Of a DNA stretch of 24,702 bases, positions 1 through 8,937 are shown piece after piece. The notes beneath the pieces were generated by a model. That model saw nothing but the letters and a program-made list of their open reading frames with translations. It made no database searches and had not been told where the DNA came from. Each line of letters begins with the position of its first letter. The first letter of the stretch is position 1. The stretch is from Borreliella mayonii (lineage in GTDB: Bacteria; Spirochaetota; Spirochaetia; Borreliales; Borreliaceae): assembly GCF_001945665.1 (NCBI RefSeq), contig NZ_CP015789.1:1-24702 (forward strand). The letters run 5' to 3'. The translations under genes and the position numbers were made by a program.

Positions 1-45
1 ATTTAATTTTTTAATAGTACAAATACATTTTGACTGACTCTAAAT
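1..45. other. Left hairpin telomere region of a linear Borrelia plasmid
   Basis: The first bases read TTTTTTAATAGTACAAATAC and then ATTTTGACT. This resembles the variant class of Borrelia telomeres, in which an AT-rich outer box is followed by a TAGTA(T/C)A box and a TTTGACT-like inner box. These inverted-repeat ends are the product of telomere resolution by ResT, whose gene lies on another plasmid (cp26). The right end of the window carries the more usual TTAGTATAGAGTATTTTGAC version in inverted orientation. The two ends together suggest a complete linear replicon, although a few terminal bases may be missing. Recognition is by eye only. Confidence 0.75.
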
Positions 46-414
46 AACTCAACATTTAACTCAAAAATCCTAAATTTTAATACAAAAATTGAAATTTTAA
101 CTTGTATTTTTCAAAAATAGTAAACTTTAACCTGAAAATCTCAAACTAAAATTTTTTTAACTTTTCTAAAATAGAAATACATATGCTAATATGTTTTTAT
201 GCAACTTTTTTTTAAAAAAGCAACCCTGCCAAACAGAATTTTTTTTAGAATAAATTCATTCGAATTTATTCTAATTGATTTAAATATTACACCACTCTTT
301 TTATCCAAATTATCCATTTTAAAAATCTTAAGCAATACCTTAATTCTTTTCTTTTTCTAGATAATTTCTCAAATTTAAATCTTATTTTTTATTTTTTCTA
401 CTAACTTATTTATG
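46..414. other. Left subtelomeric non-coding stretch
   Basis: No credible ORF is present. The stretch contains a degenerate TTTAAC motif recurring about every 20-40 bases (near 54, 97, 126 and 158). Read on one strand this echoes the hexamer array near the right end. It also contains a short hairpin around 204-222 (TGCAAC...AAAAAAGCA) and a perfect palindrome at 245-274, listed separately. Confidence 0.5.
245..274. repeat. Subterminal palindrome, left copy
   Basis: Perfect inverted repeat with arms TTAGAATAAATTC and GAATTTATTCTAA around a four-base loop (ATTC). A copy matching the first arm and loop exactly, with a degraded second arm, lies at 23226-23252 near the other end. It sits 3' of the restriction-modification gene, but that gene would be followed by A-rich rather than U-rich RNA, so it does not look like a standard terminator for it. 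Confidence 0.7.
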
Positions 415-3400
415 TTAAAAAATTTTATTATTTAATAAATAATTTTCATATCCTTTTATTAAAGACGAAATATAGTCTTCTCCTTTTTTATTTTTTAATG
501 CCTTAAAATCACTAAGTAAAATGATAAAATCTTCTTTGGTTAATGAGTAAAGACTGGCTACAATAAAATTGTTTTCATTTTCTTTTTCTTTAAAAAATTC
601 ATCTTCTTTATCTAGTTTCAGTATTTTATTAACTTTTTCTTTGCTAAGCTCAAAATGTTCTAAATAAAGTAAATATTTAAAATTATCGGAATCATTTTTA
701 GCTATCATTAAAGAAGTGTTTTTCACAAGATTTAAATATAAAGAATTACTTAAAATTTCTTTTTCTTCAGGTTGAGGCATGGAACATTGATATAAACATG
801 GCTTTAGTACATTTGAGTTAACAAATCTTCTAATCATAAAGTCAAATACAAATGTGTTAAAAATAGATACAATAAATAATTTTTTATAAATAGATATTGG
901 TATTTTCTCATAATTTACATATATTGAATGTACACAATAACAATTTCTAGGGCATAATGTACTAATCATTGTTCTTTCATCTGTGTTTCTTGCAATACCT
1001 CTATAGAACACTCTTTCAGTTTGAAAATGATTATCTTTGGTTAATGCTTTTTCTAAGTCTTTTTTATCTATCCACAGCAATTTAGAACTTTCTTTTGCGT
1101 CTTTATCTTCAAAAAATCTTGAATTAAATTGATGAACATTAGATCCGGAATAAAGAAATATAAAGTTTTCATTATTATATTCTTTATAGAATGCTTTATA
1201 ATTTGTTAAATTTAGTCCTTGTTTAAAATCAACATACTCTTCACTAAGAGTACTAAATTGACTAAATATTTTGTTAATTAGGCTAAATTCTTCATTATCT
1301 TTAAATTCAATTATTGATTCTTGTATAGGAGATAATTCTTTAATTTGATCTATACTTAACTCAATTCCTCTATAAGGATCGTATTTATTATCTTTTAAAT
1401 CACCAGTTATTTCTTTAATAATATTATCATCGTTTTGAATCATGAATTTTGCTTTAAAGCTTGATGTAGATTCTTCAGCATTACTAAGTTGAAATATTGA
1501 AAATTTAAAACTTGAATGCACATCTTTAAATCTTTTTTTATTTTCAAATTGATAAATATAATTAAGTTTATAGTTAGCAAATATATGTTTTCTTAATGTT
1601 TTTGAACTAAATTCACTCCAAAGGCTTGAAGGAACCAAATAGGTTAAATTGCCTTTTCTTTTTATTAATTTTAGATTAAATGCTACAAAGTATCTAAAAA
1701 GATTGGGATCACCACCACTGGTAAAATCTTTAAAATCAAATTTATAAATATTGTTAATAGTACTTATACTGTTTTTTTCTTCGTTGTATTCAATATTCAA
1801 AGGATGATTATCTTTACTAAGTATTTCTTGCTTTATTTTATTTTGTTCTTTTATGCTTAATTTTCTGTAACCGGGAATGTGTTTTGAGAAAAACTCTGCT
1901 TCATTAAACTTAGTTTTCTCCCATGGAGGATTTCCAATTACAATATCAAATCCTTCCTGAATATCTGGAAACTCAATTCCATAGTGAAAAAATTTATAGT
2001 AGCTACTCAATTTTTTAATTTTTTCTATTTTTTCTTTATCTTCAATAGAAATTTTATTGCCCAAAATATTTTCAATTAAACTAATTACAGATGTAATATC
2101 ACTAAATTCTATATTCAAAGATTTGTCAAAAGATAATGAATAAAGTTTGATTAAAGAAAATATTATTTTTAAATTATCTATATCTTCACTTTCTTCATAT
2201 TCTTTGTATATCTTTTTAGATTTTTCTATATCTTCTTTAGTAGTATCATTAATACCTTTAATTTTTTGATAGATATCTTCTAAAATAGTTGTAATTTCTT
2301 TAATTCTTTTTTTAAACAAAGAAAATCCACTTTCAAATTTCTTTTTTGTAATATCAAAAAATTCATCTTTGGTATATCCCAATAGAGCATTTCCTACTTT
2401 TATATGATGTTCAATAAAACTTAGTGGTGTTCCAAAAATAAAGGTATTAATCCATAAACTTAGCATAGTAATTTCAATTGAAATAGGATTAATATCAACG
2501 CCATAAATACACTTCTTTAGCAAGATCCTTCTAAGTACTAATTCTTTACTTATACTATCCTGAACATCATATTCTTCACTTTCTTTTAGAATAGCTCTAT
2601 ATTCTTTATCGAGTTCTTTTTTTACATCTTCAAATTTATCTAGATCGTACCATACTTTTTCTGTTAAATAATCTAGACAAGAAATTAAAAAATGCCCCGA
2701 TCCACAAGAATTGTCAATGATTTTTATATCTAAAGGGGACTTGGTTTTAAGCTGTTCTTCAATTGACGATGTAACCATAAAATCAGTTAGATCATCTGGA
2801 GTGTAATATGCCCCACTTTTCTTTCTATCAAGCGACCTGGATGTAAGATAAATATTGCCTTGATAGTATGTAGCAACTTTGTTTACCTGCTTGTTTGCAA
2901 GCTCTTCTTCGGTACGAATGAGATAAACTCCGTCTTCAATAATACGATGAACAGTAGTATCTGCAATTCTTAGGTCATATTCAAGCAGGGTTTCATATAA
3001 TTCTCCAAAACTTTTGGGATCTAGCTTTGAATACTCTACAAATTTTTTATCTTTAATATTTTTTTCTTCAAAGAAGAGTATTTTAACCAGTATTTCTTCA
3101 AGTTCACTAATACTTAGCAAACTTTCATTATTCAAATATTTAACCTTATCTTCTGCAAATAATCCTCCATTAAATATAGGAAACTTTATTGCATCACTTC
3201 CTTTATCAAGTAAATTAAAAATTGTTATTATTTTTTTATATCCTAATTTATTTTTTGTATTTTCATCATAAAAAAAATATCTAAAAGATACAGAAGATCT
3301 GTATAGCTTATTTTCTTCTAATATTTTCTTAAAAATTTCATTATCTTCAATATATGCAATAAAAAATATTCTTAAAATAAAAAGAATTGATTCTTCAAGT

Positions 3401-4230
3401 ATGCTAGCTAAAATATGCCCGGTAATTTCTTTGTCTGAAGCTTTAAATTCTTTGTCATATATATTTTTTGCAATTTTAAATACTATAGAGTCATCGGGTC
3501 TCTCATAAAGTATCTCTCTTAAGGTTTTTTGAATTATCTCTTTTTCTTTAGCTATTTGTTCTTTTTCAACTTCTATTATATTACTTCTTTTTAAGAATCT
3601 TTCTTTTCTTATAAGGTAGATAAATAAAACAAACCATTCTTGTTCTTTATATTCTTCTTTTTCTTCAATTTTAGAAAAATTAAACTCAATATATCTTTTT
3701 TCTCCATAAAGTACTTTTGATTTGTCATATAATCTCCATACCTTTCCATTAGAAAGTATCCCATAATATTTTTGATATTGATTTAGATATCTATATAGCT
3801 GATCTTCTGCTTCTTTTACTTTATCTTTAGTATGAAAACTAAATGCTGGACGCTTAATTTCTGCTATAAGTAAGATATTTTCAACAGGAATAGGTTCATT
3901 ATTTTTTTTAGCTTCTTTTACTTTATTATTAAAAGCTACTTTGTCTTTATCATTTTCAAAAAGTAGCATATCTATTCTAGACTCCACTCCTTCTATTTGC
4001 CCAGCTTTTTGTTGTTCTACTGAATAATTTAGTTCTTCAAATATAGACTTTAGCAAAGACTCTATATTTGCTTCTGTTGAATTGTCGTCTATTGAAAAAA
4101 GTTTGTTTTTTATAAGAATAAAAAAGTCTTTTAGTTTGCTAATATTTTCCTTTCTTATAAAGTCTTTTGATAATTGTTTATAAAGAGATATATTAGGATT
4201 GTTTGTTTTTACGATATCATTAGTTTTCAT
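415..4230 (-). CDS. Type IIG restriction-modification enzyme (BBE02-like)
   Basis: A 1271-residue bifunctional enzyme that would methylate adenine at a target site with S-adenosylmethionine and cut unmodified DNA. The N-terminal part carries a PD-(D/E)XK-like nuclease signature (D87 in RIDMLLF, then E124-I-K126 in LIAEIKRP). The middle carries the SAM-binding motif I (NSCGSGHFL, about residues 505-514) and the catalytic motif IV NPPW at residues 767-770, typical of gamma-class N6-adenine methyltransferases. The C-terminal third would hold target recognition. The lp25 homologue BBE02 is known as a barrier to transformation of B. burgdorferi. The frame is open throughout, so the gene looks functional. 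The ATG follows a weak ribosome site. It is the outermost gene on the left, reading toward the telomere. The recognition sequence cannot be read from the protein. Confidence 0.93.
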   Translation of the reverse strand: MKTNDIVKTNNPNISLYKQLSKDFIRKENISKLKDFFILIKNKLFSIDDNSTEANIESLLKSIFEELNYSVEQQKAGQIEGVESRIDMLLFENDKDKVAFNNKVKEAKKNNEPIPVENILLIAEIKRPAFSFHTKDKVKEAEDQLYRYLNQYQKYYGILSNGKVWRLYDKSKVLYGEKRYIEFNFSKIEEKEEYKEQEWFVLFIYLIRKERFLKRSNIIEVEKEQIAKEKEIIQKTLREILYERPDDSIVFKIAKNIYDKEFKASDKEITGHILASILEESILFILRIFFIAYIEDNEIFKKILEENKLYRSSVSFRYFFYDENTKNKLGYKKIITIFNLLDKGSDAIKFPIFNGGLFAEDKVKYLNNESLLSISELEEILVKILFFEEKNIKDKKFVEYSKLDPKSFGELYETLLEYDLRIADTTVHRIIEDGVYLIRTEEELANKQVNKVATYYQGNIYLTSRSLDRKKSGAYYTPDDLTDFMVTSSIEEQLKTKSPLDIKIIDNSCGSGHFLISCLDYLTEKVWYDLDKFEDVKKELDKEYRAILKESEEYDVQDSISKELVLRRILLKKCIYGVDINPISIEITMLSLWINTFIFGTPLSFIEHHIKVGNALLGYTKDEFFDITKKKFESGFSLFKKRIKEITTILEDIYQKIKGINDTTKEDIEKSKKIYKEYEESEDIDNLKIIFSLIKLYSLSFDKSLNIEFSDITSVISLIENILGNKISIEDKEKIEKIKKLSSYYKFFHYGIEFPDIQEGFDIVIGNPPWEKTKFNEAEFFSKHIPGYRKLSIKEQNKIKQEILSKDNHPLNIEYNEEKNSISTINNIYKFDFKDFTSGGDPNLFRYFVAFNLKLIKRKGNLTYLVPSSLWSEFSSKTLRKHIFANYKLNYIYQFENKKRFKDVHSSFKFSIFQLSNAEESTSSFKAKFMIQNDDNIIKEITGDLKDNKYDPYRGIELSIDQIKELSPIQESIIEFKDNEEFSLINKIFSQFSTLSEEYVDFKQGLNLTNYKAFYKEYNNENFIFLYSGSNVHQFNSRFFEDKDAKESSKLLWIDKKDLEKALTKDNHFQTERVFYRGIARNTDERTMISTLCPRNCYCVHSIYVNYEKIPISIYKKLFIVSIFNTFVFDFMIRRFVNSNVLKPCLYQCSMPQPEEKEILSNSLYLNLVKNTSLMIAKNDSDNFKYLLYLEHFELSKEKVNKILKLDKEDEFFKEKENENNFIVASLYSLTKEDFIILLSDFKALKNKKGEDYISSLIKGYENYLLNNKIF

Positions 4231-4310
4231 TATCTATGCTTTATAAAAAATCCATTTACATTGTTTACAAATCTTTTCCATATATTATTAATACTAACAA
4301 TATATTCTAA

Positions 4311-4344
4311 AAAAATTAAGTTTTTAATTAAAAACTTAATTTTT
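4311..4344. repeat. 34-bp perfect palindrome upstream of the RM gene
   Basis: Arms AAAAATTAAGTTTTT and AAAAACTTAATTTTT flank the central AATT. It lies between the start of the restriction-modification gene and an IS200/IS605 transposase remnant. It could be the left-end hairpin of that element, a bidirectional terminator, or a cruciform in the RM promoter region. The sequence alone does not decide. Confidence 0.8.
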
Positions 4345-4700
4345 AAATAAATCGGTTGACAAAATAACTTTCAATGAATTCAATAATGATAAAGATAATA
4401 TTCATTTATTACTAGAATTTACTCCCGATATACACCCTTATAAATTTATTAATACTCTAAAAACAGTAACTTTAAGATTTACAATAAAAAAATATTTTAC
4501 TTATTTAGACAAGTATTGCTAAAAACCTTATTTTTGGTCTAGAAATTATTGTCTTCTCTTTAACTGAAGATGCCCTTATTAATATCGTCAAAAAAGTATA
4601 TTTCAAACCAAAACAAATCTATTTACCGGTAAATTCATCTCCACCAAAATTTCATAGAAATTATAGATGGAAAATTCTTTGTTATTTTTTGTTAAATTAT
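4345..4700 (+). pseudogene. IS200/IS605 TnpA (Y1 transposase) remnant
   Basis: Reading through frameshifts and stops, the plus strand encodes DKDNIHLLLEFTPDIHPYKF, then INTLKTVTLRF, then KPYFWSRNYC and TEDALINIVKK. This follows the layout of IS200/IS605-type HUH transposases: a region like HVHLLV, a 'SLK...SR' helix, the 'LWSPSYF' stretch, and the final helix carrying the catalytic tyrosine region. The first histidine of the HUH motif appears as asparagine (NIH). The N-terminal third is missing and there is an in-frame stop near 4520. It cannot make active protein. A TnpB remnant lies about 10 kb away at 14355-14665, so the two halves of the element are no longer together. Confidence 0.7.
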
Positions 4701-4801
4701 TCAATAATATTAAAATTATTTGATTTTTATTATTAAATTGTAATATTATTATTTTGAATTAAAATTAATATTTATTAGTCTAAATTTGCAAGAAGAATAT
4801 T

Positions 4802-4942
4802 TTGAAAAACCCTAAATTAAATAAATCTAAGCTTAACATTATTACAGCAATATTAACTTCAATTTGCATATCATGCGCACCTATTGGAAAGGTCAATCCA
4901 AGGCCAAATAGTAATACCAATCCAGAAAATAACCAAAATTAG
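4802..4942 (+). pseudogene. Truncated PFam54-type (CspA-family) lipoprotein
   Basis: A 46-codon ORF from a TTG start. It encodes a basic N-terminus, a hydrophobic stretch (LNIITAILTSICISC) ending in a spirochaetal lipobox with its cysteine, and a polar linker (APIGKVNPRPNSNTNPENN), then TAG. The signal peptide closely resembles that of the PFam54 outer-surface lipoproteins of lp54 (BBA64-BBA73, including the complement-regulator binder CspA/BBA68). The folded domain is entirely absent: the sequence after the stop belongs to an unrelated gene on the opposite strand. This is the 5' stump of an imported lipoprotein gene. It may still be translated into a short lipopeptide, but that is speculation. 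Confidence 0.65.
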
Positions 4943-5225
4943 AATTTAGAGAAGCTTTTCGTATAAATTTTTTATAATTTTCAGGATTATACTCATTGGC
5001 AACTATGTTTAATATTCCTCAAATGGCTATAATAAAAGGAATATTGAAATTATAGACTATGTAAGCTGCCGATGCACTTTCCATATCTATTATAATTGCA
5101 TTTTCAAATTCTTCAAAAATTTTGGATATATTGATTTTCATAATTAATAGATCAGTCTTCCAGCAATTATTAACCCTAAATGTGATATTGTCCTGCCTAT
5201 CTTAATTTTAAAGCCTTTATTGCAA
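4943..5225 (-). pseudogene. MTA/SAH nucleosidase (Pfs) fragment 1
   Basis: The minus strand reads NISKIFEEFENAIIIDMESA, then SAAYIVYNFNIPFIIAI, a TGA stop (5019-5021), then NIVANEYNPENYKKF. This is the C-terminal half of 5'-methylthioadenosine/S-adenosylhomocysteine nucleosidase. The hallmark is the DMES(A) motif, with the substrate-binding Met-Glu, followed by the 'PF(V/I)xIRxISD' strand. The aspartate of ISD is lost: here GILN follows the stop. The N-terminal half cannot be followed. Lp25 of B31 carries a Pfs pseudogene in this area (BBE07 by memory). Intact Pfs paralogues are on the chromosome, so loss here should be neutral. Confidence 0.72.
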
Positions 5226-5269
5226 ATGTTTATTTGATATAAATTTGTTAGGATGTTCTGGAGCCTGTC

Positions 5270-5830
5270 CTATTTAATAATTAGAGGAATTCAAAAAAAC
5301 ATATACAAAGCTAAAAATTATCTAAAAAGCAATTTTTCATACTACATGTTCCAGATGGTATAAAAATAAAAAATGATTTAAGGAACTATAAAGTTTATCT
5401 TTTAAAGTTCCTTAAATCCACAAAAGCTTTGCTATAAGCTCTGATATAAATCATAGAATATGGGGAAGGAAAGTACCAATAGTTTAAAACTATAGCTTTT
5501 GAGCTAACGAAAGAGGTTGAAGAAACATATAAAGTTAAAAGCCCAAAGTTAATTTCTGAAGGATTGAATATTGATTTTTATCAATATAAAATTAGTATTG
5601 CTCTAATTAGGTAAAGGGGCTTCAAGAAAGCCGGGGGCGCATTAATTCATATAATTTTTGGGGGTTTAAATGACTATTTAAAAAAGCATTTGTTAAATTT
5701 CTCTACAAGGAAAGCAAATATAATTATATGCTTGCGCATCTTACTATACAAGATAAACAAACTAATAGGGATAAAACCTATAAAATTGCATTGGGTCTAA
5801 AATTATTTCATTATGGTTGTTAGCCCGGAT
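5270..5830 (+). pseudogene. Decayed copy of the P23/S2-type lipoprotein gene
   Basis: This stretch is a degraded paralogue of the gene at 6650-7536. Recoverable pieces include AFELTKEVEETYKVKSPKLI, then SEGLNIDFYQYK, and near the end LYKINKLIGI. They align in order with the intact gene's AFESTEEFEKKYEIKSLKLN, SEESNIDFEQN and TIKDKQTNKD. Several stops and frameshifts interrupt it. A 12-bp inverted repeat (ATTTAAGGAACT at 5376-5387 and AGTTCCTTAAAT at 5406-5417) lies inside. Two tandem copies, one dead and one damaged, suggest a local duplication followed by decay. Confidence 0.65.
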
Positions 5831-5949
5831 GTTTAAAATTTTTTGAGATTTTTAAATATCATTAAAAGATTGGAATTTTTTGTAATAAATAGTACGATTT
5901 ATTTTTTGGTTATCATATATTTTTTTAAAAAATTTATTATATTCAACCT

Positions 5950-6460
5950 CATTAACTTCTTTATTTAAAATATCCGTATGGCCCAATAACTATAAAATGG
6001 ACATTAAACGTATGTGCAACATGCCCTATTACGACACCTTCCATCTCAAAAACTATTACATCTTTAAAGTTTTTTATAATTTTGTTCATATATTTTAGAT
6101 CAATAAACTGATCTCCTGAAACTATCAATCCCCAATATGCATTAAAATCTATAATTTTTGATTTAACAACTTCTATAGCTTTACTAGCCCAATATTAAAA
6201 ACATATACAAAAATTCAAATTTTTACCGCTTTTTTAAATTTCTTGCAAAAATATTGAAAAAATTATTTGATCGTATTAACTGCATTAATAAAAACCCTAA
6301 ATACATTAAATTTAAAATTTTATTTGCCCGCGCTATAAAACAAAATTTAATAAGCATAAAAATACCTTTGCTTCTTTTTCTAAATACTCTTTCACTCTTT
6401 TTAAGCCTTTATCATTTGCATAATTGTTGTAAGAACTTATCAACACAAAAATAATAAAAC
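5950..6460 (-). pseudogene. MTA/SAH nucleosidase (Pfs/Bgp-like) fragment 2
   Basis: From about 6460 downward the minus strand starts with a hydrophobic, signal-like stretch (YCFIIFVLISSYNNYANDKG). It is then disrupted and resumes at about 6120 as GDQFIDLKYMNKIIKNFKDV, IVFEMEGVVIGHVAHTFNV and HFIVIGPYGYF. The EMEG and 'GHVAxxFNVxFIVI' pieces are the active-site region of the Pfs family. The secretion-signal-like start resembles the exported Pfs paralogue Bgp. It differs from the fragment at 4943-5225, so at least two Pfs-type genes once lay here. The central part of the enzyme is missing and it cannot be functional. Confidence 0.65.
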
Positions 6461-6649
6461 AATAAACATTTTTTTACATATTGCTCCATAGAGTAAAACA
6501 AAATACAATACTATATAAATTATATTTAAAATATTTTCTACAAATTCTAAAAAGTTAACAAGTCAATTGATATTGATCTACAGAATTTTTTGTCTTTTAC
6601 TTAATTATTCTTGTGATATAACGAAAAAATATTTTATAAATTCTTAACT

Positions 6650-7536
6650 TTGATCAAGTTAATAGAGAAATTTTATGAAAAAGACATATATATTTCGAAT
6701 ATATTTTTATATATACCATTATTTTATTCGTGTTTTTTGACGCCACCAAAATCTTTAAAAATCAACAGTATCAAAACTGAAGTTTTTGATTTTAAGATAA
6801 TTGAAGAGGGGATATTACAAAATATAATAAAAACCCCATTAAAGAGAGTAATAATAATATTTGTCTTACTTTTAAGGAACCCGAATTAAACGAAATAAAA
6901 GAAGGAGAGGTGTTTGAAATACTTGCAAGTGGTTATGTTACATGGGCAAAATCTGGTGATTTAAGAGATATAAAAGATAAAAATAACAATTTAATTGAAG
7001 ATCTTAGGGAGCTTAAGTATTCTTATATTTTTTCACCCATCCGATTCAAAACTTATTCATTGCTTACCTTTAGCTATACTAATTATAGCATTAATGAAAA
7101 TAACTATAAAATATTCAGTCAAGAAGTACCTATAGCTAAGATAATAGCATTTGAATCAACTGAAGAGTTTGAAAAAAAATATGAAATCAAAAGTTTAAAA
7201 CTAAATTCTGAAGAGTCGAATATTGATTTTGAACAAAATAGAACTGGTTTTGCCAAAATCAATTTAAAAGAAACTTCAAGAGAACCTCAATACATTTATT
7301 CATATAATTTTGGAGTTTTTGACAATTCCTTAGCAGATTATTTTAAGCTCTTTTACAAGAAAAGTAAATGCAACTATATGCCTGCATATTTTACTATAAA
7401 AGATAAACAAACAAATAAAGATAAAACCTACGAAATCATATTAAATCTAAAGCTATTTAATGATGCTATTAGATTAATATTTGATAAGTATTCAAATTTA
7501 TCAAAAGAAAAATTAAAACTTTTTATTGATGAATGA
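6650..7536 (+). pseudogene. P23/S2-type surface lipoprotein gene, frameshifted near the 5' end
   Basis: The last 208 codons (from 6910) form one clean frame, and the same protein continues upstream as NICLTFKEPELNEIKEGEVF. The 5' part lies in another frame: from 6650 a different ORF gives the stretch IFLYIPLFYSCFLTPPKS, a convincing lipobox (FYSC). The natural start is probably ATG at 6675 (MKKTYIFRIYFYIY), which sits in yet another frame. Two small indels therefore separate start, lipobox and body. The likely original product is a roughly 280-residue lipoprotein of the S2/P23 type (BBE09 in B31, by memory), of unknown function. A GTG at 6910 follows GGAGAG only closely and would give a protein without export signal. 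A decayed paralogue lies at 5270-5830 and a hairpin follows at 7776-7820. Confidence 0.6.
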
Positions 7537-8637
7537 TGAAAACTGAATAAGAAAAGCAAAGGCAAAAAAATGGAGCCAAAAATTCAGCAATTAATATAAT
7601 TCAAAATTGATAAAGTTATATGGCATATGAGGTATTTTAACTTGTTGATTTAAAAGTATTGGTATTGAAAACCAAAGTAAATTGTCTTCCCCCTTTTTTC
7701 TTTTTGTGGATATTAAAACAAAAATCTTTAAAAGTTTCTTAAGCATTATGTAAAATATTTAATTCAAAATATAATAAAACTATTAATTTTAATTTTTCAT
7801 AAATTGAAATTAATAGTTTTTGGTTTTAATATTATTATATTAATAACATATACCTAGATTTTTACAAACTTAAAAGGAGCTGGGGTATAATATGGAAAAA
7901 CATATCACAATATTCTTTTCTAAACAATAAAAAAATTATTACTTTTGAACTTTAAATTACTTGCTAACGGATTTAAATGAATTTATTTGAACTAGCTTTT
8001 TTATAATTCTATTGTTTATTAGATATCCTAGTTTCTTATTTCTTACTATTTCAGGAATATAATTTGCTGATAATTTTTTCATAATTTACAAACTCTTTGA
8101 AACAAGCTTGTGCATATTCTTCAAATTATCTCTACTTACATTTAAATTTTTTTGCTTTTCTATTATTTTCCCAATTAAGTCTTTTTCCTTTTTAAAAAAC
8201 TCACACATTAAAATTCCCAAAAATTTCTTCTTTTTTTTAACTCTAAAATTAATTCTTTTAGGTTCTTTTTTCTTAGATTTAGTTTTATTTAACTCTATAT
8301 AGCTAATGCTTTTTTTAAAGCAACAATATATCTTCCCCTTACCATATTATTTTTGTTATGTGTTACAATAATTATCTCAAATTTAAAAATTTCTTTGTTT
8401 ATAATTATTAGGAAACACAAAACAAATAAAATAAATCAAACTTTTATTTATGTAAAAATTATACTAAATGATAGCATAACTACTCTTAATTAGTATTTTA
8501 ATTAAAATGCCTAACTTTTCCGAAATGGAGAAGCTATAAAAAACATAAAATTTACACCCTACAATATACACCATATGAATATATACATATCCTATTTTGA
8601 AGTTTTTTTATTAATGAATTAACCCTATATTTATTTT
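7537..8637. other. Gene-poor stretch with a decayed minus-strand ORF
   Basis: Apart from the hairpin at 7776-7820, the only coding-like signal is on the minus strand from about 8340 down to 7960. It gives a basic protein reading KTKSKKKEPKRINFRVKKKK, then KFLGILMCEFFKKEKDLIGK, an in-frame TAA at 8086-8088, and continues in the same frame as MKKLSANYIPEIVRNKKLGY to a second stop. I do not recognise the family. The composition resembles Borrelia plasmid-maintenance proteins, but this is only impression. 8340-8637 shows nothing. Confidence 0.35.
7776..7820 (+). terminator. Strong hairpin with T-run after the P23-type gene
   Basis: Arms AAAACTATTAATTT (7776-7789) and AAATTAATAGTTTT (7807-7820) pair perfectly. 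The stem continues inward through a T-G wobble and five more pairs, leaving a five-base loop. T residues follow (TTTTTTGG), so it fits a rho-independent terminator for plus-strand transcription from the lipoprotein gene 240 bases upstream. It is near symmetrical and could work in both directions. Confidence 0.7.
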
Positions 8638-8859
8638 ATGAGCATAATAGAAGGACATTCATTTTACAAAGTTTCTGAAGCTCAAGAAATCCTTAAAAAC
8701 AAGTTTGATTATAAAATCACAAAAAGCCATTTAAAATACAAACTAGAGGTTTTTGAATGTTATATTAAAATAGAAAATATAATGATGATTTCAGAAGATT
8801 CCTTAAAATATTTAACACTTAGCTTAGTCTTATTTAAAACAACTAAAAATATAAAATAG
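8638..8859 (+). CDS. Small hypothetical protein, possibly DNA-binding
   Basis: A 73-residue ORF from ATG whose first 55 residues look coding (HSFYKVSEAQEILKNKFDYK and following). The arrangement 'YKVSEAQEIL...ITKSHLKYKL' has the feel of a small winged-helix or excisionase-like DNA-binding domain, but no family was recognised. No good ribosome-binding site precedes the ATG. The 3' end may be frameshifted, since another frame continues as KEIQKMPKFRELIKKR after the stop. It stands alone between non-coding stretches. It could be a decayed gene. Confidence 0.4.
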   Translation: MSIIEGHSFYKVSEAQEILKNKFDYKITKSHLKYKLEVFECYIKIENIMMISEDSLKYLTLSLVLFKTTKNIK

Positions 8860-8937
8860 AAGTAAAAAAGAAATTCAAAAAATGCCTAAATTTAGAGAAT
8901 TAATCAAAAAAAGATAAATATATTGTTTATATAATGG

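Noticed and set aside
3014..3271. 85-codon plus-strand ORF
   Set aside because: Entirely antisense within the intact restriction-modification gene; serine- and leucine-rich low-complexity product typical of a shadow frame.
6254..6454. 66-codon plus-strand ORF
   Set aside because: Lies antisense to the Pfs fragment, whose minus-strand reading is recognisable; no ribosome-binding site.
7894..7932. 12-codon mini-ORF (MEKHITIFFSKQ) behind AAAAGGAG as possible leader peptide
   Set aside because: The Shine-Dalgarno sequence is about 13 bases from the ATG, too far, and no downstream gene exists for it to regulate.
8108..8302. 64-codon plus-strand ORF, very hydrophobic
   Set aside because: The opposite strand reads as a lysine-rich protein that looks more like former coding sequence; the phenylalanine/leucine-rich product is its complement.
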